A stretch of DNA of 64,000 bases from contig NZ_JASISQ010000003.1 of the NCBI RefSeq assembly GCF_030063205.1, positions 248,001-312,000 on the forward strand, in the 5' to 3' direction. A program made the translations under genes and the position numbers. Below are positions 56,448-64,000 of this stretch, piece after piece. Position 1 is the stretch's first letter. Each line of letters begins with the position of its first letter. This DNA is from Arthrobacter antibioticus (GTDB lineage: Bacteria > Actinomycetota > Actinomycetes > Actinomycetales > Micrococcaceae). Below the pieces are notes generated by a model, which saw nothing but the letters and a program-made list of their open reading frames with translations, did no database searches and had not been told where the DNA came from.

Positions 56448-56750
56448 ATGAACGTTCTACTTCCCACCGTCTCTTCCACCGTCGGTTTGCTTGGCGGATA
56501 CCAAACGGCCCGGGTCACCAAGAACCGCCAGTTAGGTGGTGCCGTGTTGGCCGCCGCAGGCACCGCCGCATTTTGGGGCTGGAAGAAGAACGCCGGAGCC
56601 GGAGTTGCAACCGCATTGACCGCCACCTATGTACTGGCATTTGGCGCCTCACATCCTTTGGCTAAGAAGATGGGTGCTTGGCCTGCCGTCTACACAGTGA
56701 CAGCCGCCACCGCCGTTGCTTCGCTCATTTTTGGCCGCACCAGGAAATAG
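56448..56750 (+). CDS. Small membrane protein, unknown function
   Basis: 100 residues with about three short hydrophobic segments rich in Ala, Thr and Gly (LGGAVLAAAGTAAFWGW, ATALTATYVLAFGASH, AVYTVTAATAVASLIFG) and basic ends. ATG at 56448 follows AAGGATCTTCC. 82 bp before the next gene. I recall such short proteins in other actinobacteria as hypothetical; no function is known. Confidence 0.75.
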   Translation: MNVLLPTVSSTVGLLGGYQTARVTKNRQLGGAVLAAAGTAAFWGWKKNAGAGVATALTATYVLAFGASHPLAKKMGAWPAVYTVTAATAVASLIFGRTRK

Positions 56751-56832
56751 CACCACTAAACTAGTAGTGCATCAGCACTGCTTCAGCACGGCCGGGCCAA
56801 CATCCAAAACAAGCACCAAAGAAAAGGGCAAT

Positions 56833-57456
56833 ATGGATCTCGCAGCCGACACCACCGGCTTCCTTGCGAGCATTTGGATCTACCTGATTGGTGGGTTTTT
56901 TGTGATGGTCTCCGCCATCCTGCCGCCAGTTCCTAGCACTACCGTGTTCGTGGGCCTGGGCGCTTTGGCGGGGCTCGACGGCGGACCGAAAGCCCTGCCT
57001 CTTGTCTTAGCCATGATGGTAGGCGCCGTGGCCGGGGATCTCTTGACGTATTGGATCATCAAATTGTTCGGCCATACCCGGTGGGGTGCTACCCGCGGCC
57101 CCCGCCGCCAACGCGCGGTTGATGCCGCCACACGCAGGCTGAAGCAGCGACCCTACATGTTCATGCTGACCTCGAGATTCATCCCAATAGGCCGGCTGTC
57201 CTCCAATATTGCGGCCACAATGGCAGGGTATCCGCTGCGGGCATTTAGTGTGTTTTCCCTTGTATCCGCTAGCGTTTGGTCCATCTACGCCGTTGGTATT
57301 GGAATTTTGACGAGGTATTGGCCCGGTATCTCAACACAGGTTGCCGTCATTATTGCCATTGTCTTTTCCATCATCCTGGGCTGGCTCGTTGGGAGAGTCT
57401 CAGCCTGGGTACTTGACCGGAAGAACTCTAAGCCAAGCTCCGGCGTCGCACCTTAG
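56833..57456 (+). CDS. DedA-family membrane protein
   Basis: 207 residues, the normal compact form, in contrast with the longer one at 3083. Features: AILPPVPSTTVFVGLGALAG, GAVAGDLLTYWIIKLFG and SRFIPIGRLSSNIAATMAGY (the DedA Arg-x-x-Pro-x-x-Arg motif). ATG at 56833 follows AAAGGGCAAT. The stop overlaps the stop of the convergent purN gene by 4 bases, so no terminator separates them. Confidence 0.88.
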   Translation: MDLAADTTGFLASIWIYLIGGFFVMVSAILPPVPSTTVFVGLGALAGLDGGPKALPLVLAMMVGAVAGDLLTYWIIKLFGHTRWGATRGPRRQRAVDAATRRLKQRPYMFMLTSRFIPIGRLSSNIAATMAGYPLRAFSVFSLVSASVWSIYAVGIGILTRYWPGISTQVAVIIAIVFSIILGWLVGRVSAWVLDRKNSKPSSGVAP

Positions 57457-58037
57457 ATTTTTTTCTGAGAATTCCAGGCCGAAGCTAGGTCACCCAACAC
57501 TTTGATCAGGAGTGCACGCTCTGCCACTTTGATGCGTTCGTGCAAGGATTCCTCGGTGTCTTCGGGCAACACTGTCACAGGTGTTTGGGCGATGATGGGC
57601 CCTGTGTCAACACCTGCATCTGCAAAATGCACTGTGCAGCCGGTGACTTTCACCCCGTATGCCATCGCGTCGCGGACACCGTGCGCACCAGGGAACGACG
57701 GCAAGAGCGCCGGATGAGTATTGACGTACCGACCCTCAAAAGCATCAATGAATGCTGGCGCTACAATCCGCATGAAACCACTTGAAAGAACGTAGTCCGG
57801 TTTGTACGCGGCAACTGCTTCCAGGAGCGCCGCATCCCAGTCGGTACGCGTTGTGTAATCCTTGAAATTGACCACGAAGGTTTCCAGTCCGGCCGCGGCA
57901 GAACGTTCAATACCGAACGTACCAGCTCGGTCCGCCCCGACGGCAACAATTTCAAGGGGCAGACTGTCGGCGGCATCAATCACGGCCTGCAGATTTGAAC
58001 CGGTTCCGGAGACTAAAACAACTATGCGCATGCCCAC
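57453..58037 (-). CDS. purN: Phosphoribosylglycinamide formyltransferase
   Basis: Adds a formyl group from 10-formyl-tetrahydrofolate to GAR in purine synthesis. Motifs: VVLVSGTGSNLQAV (start), NTHPALLPSFPGAHGV with catalytic Asn and His, and HFADAGVDTGPII with catalytic Asp. 194 residues. Start is GTG 58037 or ATG 58031. Cofactor genes folD, glyA and purU are 27 kb away. It follows the DUF6350 gene by 28 bp. Confidence 0.96.
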   Translation of the reverse strand: MGMRIVVLVSGTGSNLQAVIDAADSLPLEIVAVGADRAGTFGIERSAAAGLETFVVNFKDYTTRTDWDAALLEAVAAYKPDYVLSSGFMRIVAPAFIDAFEGRYVNTHPALLPSFPGAHGVRDAMAYGVKVTGCTVHFADAGVDTGPIIAQTPVTVLPEDTEESLHERIKVAERALLIKVLGDLASAWNSQKKI

Positions 58038-58065
58038 AATTTTAGGGGCAAGGGGCGCCCCTGCC

Positions 58066-59391
58066 CTATTCGGCTACTTCTTCATTGCGTCGCATCAGGG
58101 GTAAGCCATTGTGTTCGCCTTCAAGCCACGGTGCCAGCAGCGAACCAAGCATGACTCCTAGTGCCACTTCGGCTCCAATCCATAGTGCTGCCGTGAGCGG
58201 ATCGGGTCCCAAATGGGTGAGTCTGCCAATACCCAGAGAGCCCTGCGAAAGCCAGAACAGCACCCAGCTCATGGCCATGGCGGAGACGCCGATGACGGTA
58301 CCCAGAAAAAGCGTTGATCCAGGTAGTGAGAGCCAGCGTTGGCGCACCTTAAGTGAAAGCCACTCGTCAAAGTGATTCTCGCCGGCCCGAACAAACCACC
58401 AACCGGCCAAAAGGCCAGCTATAACGGGGATTAAGAGTGCTGCAAATCCCCACGTCATAGCCCCTGTGGGCAATGCAGCAAGGAGCGGGATGGGTGGCAC
58501 GGGAGCCACAGCAGTTCCCAAGGGTGAGACCGTGGAACCGACACCAAGATCAAAGCCTGCACCGCCAGCCCATGCCAACGACCAGATGGCCAGATTCGGC
58601 ATGAACGCCATCTGCGCAAGTGTCAGCGTTGCCCCACCCACTGCTCCTGGCCGCAACGCTTGGTAAACGGCAGCGATGTCTGACCAACGCCCCGCCAAGT
58701 TAACCGCCAGCAGTAATGCTGAAAGCGAGAGTGCGCTCATGAGCGCAATAAACCCTGAGCGCAATACCGTCCAAACATAGGAACCAGCCCAACGCTGATC
58801 CTGACTGGTTTTAGCGATCCAATCGGCAGCATTCATTCCAATCAGTCGGCTCCACGAGCCAGCTTCCAAACGAGAGCCAATGATCAGTCCTACACCGGCA
58901 GGAATCACCGGAATCAGTGTGCTGGCAAGCAGAGGAGCCGAGATACTGGGGATGCTGCACACAAAACCAGTTGCAAGACCGGCCGCCGCATAGACAGCAA
59001 CAGCACTCAAGAGGGGCTGCCACAGCTGGTCGGTATAGGAGGCCCGTGCCAATCGCCGGCCAGCACGCCACGAGAGAAGAAAGGGAATCAGCGCCAAGCC
59101 TATCGGCAGCAAACTAAGTGTTCCCATTTGCAGGGATGCCGAACTGGGCCCGCTGCCAACTGTCACGTTCAGCGGAACACCATGGCCAAGTAACCAAATA
59201 TGGCCGGCCAATCTGGCAACAATCGAGGCATCTTTCTCAGCAAAGCCGCCTGTAAACCAAGTAGCCGTCAACGGTATCGCCACGACCAAAGCCGAAATGA
59301 CGAACATTTGAGCAGCCTCAAAGGCCCCCTGCAGCCACAGCGGCATGGGGATCCCGTCGCGTGCCCGCTTGGAGTTATTGGTGTTCATCGT
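58066..59391 (-). CDS. DUF6350-type polytopic membrane protein
   Basis: About 441 residues with ten or so hydrophobic helices and very few charged residues, function unknown. GIPMPLWLQGAFEAAQMFVI near the N-terminus and the position directly upstream of purN are as in other actinobacteria. ATG at 59391 is preferred because it lies 15 codons before that segment and has GGAAACG in front; GTG 59463 and ATG 59445 are alternatives. Confidence 0.78.
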   Translation of the reverse strand, partial: TMNTNNSKRARDGIPMPLWLQGAFEAAQMFVISALVVAIPLTATWFTGGFAEKDASIVARLAGHIWLLGHGVPLNVTVGSGPSSASLQMGTLSLLPIGLALIPFLLSWRAGRRLARASYTDQLWQPLLSAVAVYAAAGLATGFVCSIPSISAPLLASTLIPVIPAGVGLIIGSRLEAGSWSRLIGMNAADWIAKTSQDQRWAGSYVWTVLRSGFIALMSALSLSALLLAVNLAGRWSDIAAVYQALRPGAVGGATLTLAQMAFMPNLAIWSLAWAGGAGFDLGVGSTVSPLGTAVAPVPPIPLLAALPTGAMTWGFAALLIPVIAGLLAGWWFVRAGENHFDEWLSLKVRQRWLSLPGSTLFLGTVIGVSAMAMSWVLFWLSQGSLGIGRLTHLGPDPLTAALWIGAEVALGVMLGSLLAPWLEGEHNGLPLMRRNEEVAE

Positions 59392-59599
59392 TTCCAATGG
59401 TGCCACATGGCGGGCTTCACTGCCGTGAACAGCGCCGTTAGACATTGCCGTTTTATTGCTCACTGATGCTCTGCAAGTTTCGGTAATCCATCTCACAACG
59501 CGTTTGCGCCCGGCAAGCGAGTAATTCACGCACAGCCTGTCCGTTCTCGCCAGCCTGGAAGGGAACATCTAGCTGGCAACATAAAGGTGGATTAAACAC

Positions 59600-59631
59600 A
59601 AATAAGGCCCGGGAAAACCCGGACCTTATTT
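59600..59631 (-). terminator. Terminator of the cold-shock gene
   Basis: AAATAAGGCCCGGG and CCCGGACCTTATTT pair over 14 bp with one mismatch around AAAA. It lies 55 bp after the csp stop on the minus strand. Confidence 0.88.
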
Positions 59632-59685
59632 GTTCAAGCCCTAAGGACTAAAGAATGCGCGGTTACCCGCACGTTTTCTTTAGAA

Positions 59686-59889
59686 TTAGATAGCCTGGAT
59701 GTTGACTGCCTGAGGACCCTTGGGACCCTGCTCAACATCAAAGGAAACCTTCTGGTTCTCTTCGAGGGAGCGGTAGCCGGAGGAGTTGATCGCGGAGTAG
59801 TGCGCGAAAACATCCTGGCTCTGATCATCGGGTGAGATGAAGCCGAAGCCTTTTTCAGCGTTGAACCACTTGACGGTACCTGTTGCCAT
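59686..59889 (-). CDS. Cold-shock protein (CspA family)
   Basis: 67 residues, single cold-shock domain, binds single-stranded RNA/DNA. RNP1 appears as KGFGFISPD and RNP2 as [11 protein letters not shown] at 59889 with GAAGGAAATAG upstream. The gene has a long upstream space, as expected for the long 5' leader of csp mRNAs, and a clear terminator. Confidence 0.97.
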   Translation of the reverse strand: MATGTVKWFNAEKGFGFISPDDQSQDVFAHYSAINSSGYRSLEENQKVSFDVEQGPKGPQAVNIQAI

Positions 59890-60399
59890 TATTTCTATTT
59901 CCTTCTGAAGTTGGAGATTCCGCCCGACCTTCGGGCCTCCGTATACGGTGTAAGTCCGCTTCTCCAGAAAAGCGACGTCTCCCTAACGGGCGGCATCGCT
60001 TCAACTACAAAAAACGCAACACTACAACTACGTCCAAGTATACATATCTATTTCCACAAAGCCACTATGCACTGAGAGTAACGTCACTTGACTCCGCATG
60101 AGAATGCCAGGGTCGAGAAAAATCCTTGAATCTGTGCGGATTTGTAATCTCAGGCCAGTGACACGACACTCAGTATTCATCTTTTGTTTACTGAACATGA
60201 CGCTCGGTCTGGCCCAACATGGGCGGATCCCGGATCGGGCACTTCGGGCGAGGCCCAGATTCCCGCAGACCAGATTCCCGCAGACCAGGAAACAAACACC
60301 CCCCCGCCCGCCTCCCATATAGCTGACGTATAGTGGTGAAAATATGCCGAGAATCGGCCTAGCCAAGCCCCACGATGCTCCGTGATGAAAGGACCATGC
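59890..60399. promoter_or_regulatory. Divergent region csp / redox cluster
   Basis: 510 bp without a supportable gene. The left part (59890-60090) should be the csp leader and promoter; it is AT-rich around 60010-60060. At 60256-60285 CAGATTCCCGCAGAC is tandemly duplicated (2 x 15 bp), followed by a C-run at 60298-60310. GAAAGGACC precedes the next gene. Confidence 0.6.
60256..60285. repeat. 15-bp tandem duplication
   Basis: CAGATTCCCGCAGAC twice, exact (60256-60270, 60271-60285), in the upstream region of the lipoprotein gene. Confidence 0.9.
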
Positions 60400-60876
60400 A
60401 TGCCAAAGCCTGCCTCACTGCTCAGCTTTGTCACCCATGCGGTTCTTTTGGCCCTCACCGGGTTGATGCTTGTGATCGTGGGATGCACCGGCGCTCAGGC
60501 CTCTTCGGGAAATCCGGCAGCCTCCGGCAGCACCTACGAACTCACTTCCACTGCTTTGGATATACACGCGGTAGCGGTACCTGTTTTAGCCGTAACCACG
60601 GGGCTCTCCTTACCCAGCACCGCTCAGTTACCCAACACCGTACTGTCACCCGGCACTGATGCACGCCCGGCGTGGACCACTTGTGTACCGGGGCGAGACA
60701 AAGTACGGCTGGAACAAAACGCTCTCACTCCTGTCTCGGCACATCTACAACGCCCGCCTTCAGCCCTGGAGTCCGATCTTCTGACGCCTGCGCGTGCTGA
60801 CGGTGGTGCTGACCAGTTCGCTGATAGGGTTCCAGCGGCGTTGACGCACCTAGATCTTGGGATTGTGCGGACTTAG
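60400..60876 (+). CDS. Putative lipoprotein, unknown function
   Basis: About 158 residues from ATG 60400 (AAAGGACC upstream). A hydrophobic signal segment (HAVLLALTGLMLVIVGC) ends in a lipobox-like IVGC near residue 29. The rest is Ala/Ser/Thr/Pro-rich with one later Cys (TTCVPGRDK) and has no recognised domain. It precedes the DsbA-like gene by 155 bp. It may be a thin accessory of the redox cluster or an unrelated gene with relaxed sequence. Confidence 0.55.
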   Translation: MPKPASLLSFVTHAVLLALTGLMLVIVGCTGAQASSGNPAASGSTYELTSTALDIHAVAVPVLAVTTGLSLPSTAQLPNTVLSPGTDARPAWTTCVPGRDKVRLEQNALTPVSAHLQRPPSALESDLLTPARADGGADQFADRVPAALTHLDLGIVRT

Positions 60877-61031
60877 ACCTGAGGCAAGCCGCTTTACCCT
60901 GCCCAGAAACTACGGGCGAACAAGCGGCATCCAAGGTGTCCTCTATATATACGAATATATGCAAGTGCTCTGCCGCCGGTTTGTCTACTGCCGCGGAAGT
61001 GCTGCCCTTGCACAAGCTTGAAAGATTATTG

Positions 61032-61754
61032 ATGAAGACGAAGAAGACCAGAAATATCATTTTGCTGCTGGCACTGGGTGTTGTCATTGTTCTAGCCATA
61101 GTCTTTGTGGGCGCCGCTGCAGGGAAAGACCGTCTAAAGTCCGCGGAAAACCCTGCCAGTCAGAACTCGTCCTCCTCCGGTGGCGCAGCGCCCGCCCCGG
61201 AACTGAACCTGGAGCGACGCACACCTTCGGATCCGCAAGCTCTAGGAGACGTGGATGCTGATGTTGTTCTAATCGAGTACTCCGATTTCCGGTGCCCCTT
61301 CTGCGGGGTTTACTCCCGCAATACCCAACCGGAAATCATCAAAAAATATGTTGACTCCGGTCAGCTGCGCATTGAATGGCGTGACCTGCCCCTGTTCGGC
61401 GAAGGGTCAATAAACGCTGCCGTGGCAGCACGTGCTGCAGGAGTGCAGGGTTTATTTTGGGAGTTCAATGAGACGCTCTACGCTGCCGCCCCAGAAAAAG
61501 GCAAAGCAGAGCTCTCCGAAGCGGAATTATTGAAGTTCGCTGAGCAGGCAGGGGTGCCTGACATGAAAAAATTTGCTGCGGATATGAAAAGTCCGGAGCT
61601 TTTAGCCCTGGTGAAAGCGGATGTGGCCGAGGCAACGGCGCTGGGACTAAACAGCACGCCCACTTTTGTCATCAATAATCAAGCGATCCCGGGCGCTCAG
61701 CCACTGGAGGTCTTTACCCAGATTATTGATGGCGAACTGGCCAAGGTGAAATAG
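61032..61754 (+). CDS. DsbA-like membrane-anchored thiol oxidoreductase
   Basis: About 240 residues. A basic start and one N-terminal helix (IILLLALGVVIVLAIVFVGA) anchor it outside the membrane. After a Ser/Gly/Ala/Pro linker comes the thioredoxin fold with DFRCPFCGVY, active CPFC near 87-90, and the cis-Pro loop STPTFVINNQ. This is the DsbA/Thioredoxin_4 type seen in actinobacteria. ATG at 61032 is chosen, as MKTKKTR precedes the helix; the frame is open to 60936. It is 3 bp from the CcdA-like gene, so the pair is cotranscribed. It should form or reduce disulfides in secreted proteins. Confidence 0.9.
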   Translation: MKTKKTRNIILLLALGVVIVLAIVFVGAAAGKDRLKSAENPASQNSSSSGGAAPAPELNLERRTPSDPQALGDVDADVVLIEYSDFRCPFCGVYSRNTQPEIIKKYVDSGQLRIEWRDLPLFGEGSINAAVAARAAGVQGLFWEFNETLYAAAPEKGKAELSEAELLKFAEQAGVPDMKKFAADMKSPELLALVKADVAEATALGLNSTPTFVINNQAIPGAQPLEVFTQIIDGELAKVK

Positions 61755-61757
61755 CCC

Positions 61758-62660
61758 ATGGACATCGGATACACCGGGGCCTTCCTGGGCGGGATACTGA
61801 CGCTTCTCAGCCCCTGTTCGGTGATGCTGCTACCGGCATTTTTTGCCTACGCGTTCGCCAGCCCTACTAAACTCTTGGGCCGTACGGCCCTGTTTTATGC
61901 CGGCCTATTGACAACGCTTGTACCTCTTGGACTGTTGGCCGGGCTGGTTGGTTCCCTGATCACACAAAACCGGTCAGTGCTGATCAATATTGCTGCAGCC
62001 GTGGTCATTGTCATTGGAATTTTACAAATCAGTGGAGTGGAGTTCCCTGGTCTGAGCCGCCGCGGAGGCACTGACGGGACCTCAGCAATATCGGTTTTTG
62101 TTCTCGGCTCCGTGTATGGAGTGGCCGGGGTATGTGCCGGTCCCATTCTTGGATCGGTGTTGGCCGTGGCTGCCGCTGGCGGTAATCCACTGTATGGCGG
62201 GATCATGCTGGCAATTTTTGCGCTCGGCATGGCGCTGCCGTTGGGAATTTTATCCCTGTTCTGGACACACTTGCGGTTGGGTCAGCGTGGTTGGTTGAAA
62301 CCACGCCGTTTCCGGCTGGGACCGTGGGAGAACTCGGTGTGGATGGTGGTCTCCGGGGTGCTTTCCATCGGTATTGGTGTCCTACTGCTACTGACTCAGG
62401 GCACGGCTTCCTTGGGCGGTCTGCTGACTATTGATGCTCAGTACGAGGCGGAATCCTGGGTTGTTGGGATCTCATCAAAGATCTCCAACGTAGGCTTCGG
62501 TGTCGCCGCGCTGCTGGTTCTTCTTCTTGCGGGCGGACTCTATTTGTGGCGTTCACGTCGCGCAGAGCAGGCTTCCCGAACCGTCGATTCCACACCGTCA
62601 GATTCCACACCGCCAGATTCCACACCGTCAGATTCCACACCGTCTTCAGAGAGTAGCTAG
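61758..62660 (+). CDS. CcdA/DsbD-like transmembrane electron carrier
   Basis: 300 residues, six to seven helices. The two redox Cys are in LTLLSPCSVMLLP (about residue 20) and VYGVAGVCAGPILGSVLA (about 125), as in CcdA proteins that carry reducing power across the membrane to extracytoplasmic thioredoxins. The C-terminus is a hydrophilic tail with DSTPS repeats (four 15-bp units). ATG at 61758 is 3 bp after the DsbA-like stop. One base separates it from the next gene. Confidence 0.9.
   Translation: MDIGYTGAFLGGILTLLSPCSVMLLPAFFAYAFASPTKLLGRTALFYAGLLTTLVPLGLLAGLVGSLITQNRSVLINIAAAVVIVIGILQISGVEFPGLSRRGGTDGTSAISVFVLGSVYGVAGVCAGPILGSVLAVAAAGGNPLYGGIMLAIFALGMALPLGILSLFWTHLRLGQRGWLKPRRFRLGPWENSVWMVVSGVLSIGIGVLLLLTQGTASLGGLLTIDAQYEAESWVVGISSKISNVGFGVAALLVLLLAGGLYLWRSRRAEQASRTVDSTPSDSTPPDSTPSDSTPSSESS
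62586..62645. repeat. 15-bp tandem repeat (4 units) at the ccdA-like 3' end
   Basis: GATTCCACACCGTCA repeated four times (62586-62600, 62601-62615, 62616-62630, 62631-62645), with one or two changes in units 2 and 4. Codes DSTPS-type repeats at the protein C-terminus and keeps the frame. Confidence 0.95.
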
Positions 62661-62661
62661 C

Positions 62662-63126
62662 GTGTTTGCCACTATTGCCTCTAATTTGCGTCTGTGGCCG
62701 CTGCGGCGCTGGGCGGCAGGTGCCGCCACGGCGCTGCTGGTCTACGTATTGGTCGCCATTCCCACGGTCCTCATTCCGAACACCTTCTTTAGCCGTGAGA
62801 TCCCGCCAATGTGGTGGTCTTATGCCGCGCTGGGCATCAGCTCGCTACTGACGGGGCTGCTGGTAGCCACCTATGTGGCCTCACCGATCACCCGCGCGGG
62901 AGCAACCAATAAAACGGGCGTCTTCGCCTCATTTTTGACCTTCTTTGCCGTGGGCTGCCCTGTCTGCAACAAAATTGTGCTGTTGGTGTTGGGTTCGGCA
63001 GGCGCGATGAAGTTTTTTGAGCCCGTGCAGCCTATTCTGGCGGTGCTCTCCATCGCACTGCTGGTGTGGGCTTTGCTGCGCAGAATCTCTCAAGAGAATT
63101 CGTGCAAGGTACCTGCCGCGGTTTAG
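62662..63126 (+). CDS. Membrane protein with CPVC motif
   Basis: 154 residues, about four helices: ATALLVYVLVAIPTVLI, WWSYAALGISSLLTGLLVAT, FASFLTFFAVGCPVCNKIVL and PILAVLSIALLVWALL. A CPVC motif (about 98-101) lies at the border of the third helix, near the membrane face. GTG at 62662 is 1 bp after the CcdA-like stop, so it is translated with the DsbA/CcdA pair. A redox partner or metal-handling role is possible; I do not recognise a named family. Confidence 0.8.
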   Translation: MFATIASNLRLWPLRRWAAGAATALLVYVLVAIPTVLIPNTFFSREIPPMWWSYAALGISSLLTGLLVATYVASPITRAGATNKTGVFASFLTFFAVGCPVCNKIVLLVLGSAGAMKFFEPVQPILAVLSIALLVWALLRRISQENSCKVPAAV

Positions 63127-63457
63127 GCTCGCGTGAGTATCCCCCGCTAAATCGGACGACGGCGAGAGGTTGCCTTAGTTGAACGAGCGGTCCGGTCCCA
63201 GCCGGGAGAGAACAAACGCATCGGATACTGCGGCTGGGGCGAACCTCAGCAGCAGCGAGGCTTGCAAGGCAAGCGCCAACTTTTCCACCACGTTGCGGGC
63301 CTGCCCGGCAAAATCCTGTGGCGCCGAGTGCATAGGAGCCACCTCTTCCCTGAGCCGGGCAGTGAAGTCATCAAAAATCGGGTGCGTGCTTGACGCTAGC
63401 CGCAGCTCCTGGAAAAACGCATCCACAGATTCGGGTTCGGTGGCCATCGCTCGCAGC

Positions 63458-63485
63458 ACATCCAGGACAATACATCCAGGGCAAT
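63458..63485. repeat. 14-bp tandem duplication causing a frameshift
   Basis: ACATCCAGGACAAT and ACATCCAGGGCAAT head to tail inside the aidB-like gene; the second copy breaks the reading frame at the conserved ALDVLRA. Confidence 0.92.
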
Positions 63486-63745
63486 CACATTGCACGTACC
63501 CTCCCAGATCGCCATGACCGGTTGTTCCCGGGAGCGCATAGCCAAAGGGAAGTCCTCAATATAGCCGTTGCCGGCCAAGTATTCCATGGCTTCGTAGGCA
63601 GGATTGGGACCTCGCTTGCACACCCAGTATTTGGTCAGTGCAGTCCCAAGGCGCCGGAAGGCGCGTTCGGCATCTCCGGCGTCGTCATCACAAGCAGAGG
63701 AAAGGCGCATGCTCACTGCGGTAGCGGGCATGCCATACGGCCTCG

Positions 63746-63779
63746 GCCACCGATTGGGGTATGCCACCGATTGGCGTAC
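63746..63779. repeat. 17-bp tandem duplication in the aidB-like gene
   Basis: GCCACCGATTGGGGTAT and GCCACCGATTGGCGTAC head to tail (15 of 17 identical). It repeats the codons for RQSVA and is next to an apparent deletion. Confidence 0.9.
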
Positions 63780-64000
63780 GCCGCCGGCCGTGCCGAGAAT
63801 ACAGTCAAAGCGGGTTTGGCCCACCATTGTCAGGATGGCGCGCACCCCGCGGCCCGGCTCGCCCACCCGCCACCCGACGGTGTTGGCAAATTCAAGCTCG
63901 GCGGAAGCGTTGGATCTGTTGCCCAGCTTGTCCTTCAGGCGCTGGATCAAGAACGTGTTCCTGCTCGCATCCGGCAGTACTCTGGGCACCAGAAAGCAGC

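Larger units (their letters stand above)
63175..64000 (-). pseudogene. AidB-like acyl-CoA dehydrogenase, decayed (cut by window end)
   Basis: The minus strand keeps the end of an AidB-type acyl-CoA dehydrogenase: QRLKDKLGNRSNASAELEFA, GEPGRGVRAILTMV, RLGTALTKYWVCKRGPN and VMAIWEGTCNVIALDVL. Two lesions are visible. A 17-bp tandem duplication (63746-63762/63763-63779) sits after GGVRQSVA, beside a loss of about 25-35 codons expected between WHARYRS and ATAVSMRL. A 14-bp tandem duplication (63458-63471/63472-63485) shifts the frame inside ALDVLRA, so the last ~105 residues (RAMATEPESVDAFF... ending at 63175) are in another frame. The N-terminus lies beyond the edge. Confidence 0.85.

Overview
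The window looks like a chromosomal segment of a high-GC actinobacterium of the Micrococcaceae, most like Arthrobacter or a close relative. This rests on gene content read by eye, not on a search: a monomeric NADP-isocitrate dehydrogenase, a DUF6350-type membrane protein beside purN, a GAP-family membrane protein, sugar and nucleoside ABC systems typical of actinobacteria, frequent GTG/TTG starts and a protealysin/emfourin gene pair. About 60 genes are supported. I saw no rRNA, tRNA, transposase, prophage or CRISPR array.

Layout. 1-11.6 kb (minus strand): a nucleoside uptake and salvage block (BMP-type lipoprotein, ATPase, two permeases, cdd, deoA, a DedA protein, add, mazG), then the 5' part of eno. 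11.9-14.4 kb: an M20 amidohydrolase and a mannose-1-phosphate guanylyltransferase. 14.8-18.3 kb (plus): sdhCDAB. 18.5-23.6 kb (minus): YihY-like protein, 2'-5' RNA ligase-like protein, trpS, xth, a small membrane protein and a GAP-family protein. 23.7-27.3 kb (plus): a NarL/DesK-type two-component pair, then an M4 (protealysin-like) protease with its emfourin-like inhibitor. 27.5-30.8 kb: one-carbon genes folD, glyA and purU. 31.1-34.0 kb: a gene-poor accessory stretch with a gamma-carbonic-anhydrase-like protein, a frameshifted VOC gene, unknown small proteins and an intact VOC protein. 34.5-40.3 kb (plus): a ROK regulator, a sugar ABC transporter without its own ATPase, and a Gfo/Idh/MocA oxidoreductase. 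40.5-45.7 kb (minus): a complete liv-type transporter (livKHMGF). 46-48.9 kb: icd and ferritin. 49.2-59.4 kb: purH, then a plus-strand block for cell-wall sugar recycling (nagZ, murQ, serine hydrolase, MFS, small membrane protein, DedA), then purN and the DUF6350 gene. 59.7-63.1 kb: a cold-shock gene and a thiol-redox cluster (lipoprotein, DsbA-like, CcdA-like, CPVC membrane protein). The right edge holds a decayed aidB-like acyl-CoA dehydrogenase gene.

Two patterns cut across the gene list. First, a family of long near-perfect palindromes with the core TTGGAGATGATGACACCCC sits just 3' of genes at four loci, with direct-repeat half copies at a fifth and a fragment at a sixth. Second, short tandem duplications (12-57 bp units) are common both between and inside genes; they lengthen protein tails in DedA, MazG and CcdA and have broken the aidB-like gene twice. 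Neither is explained by the ordinary features.
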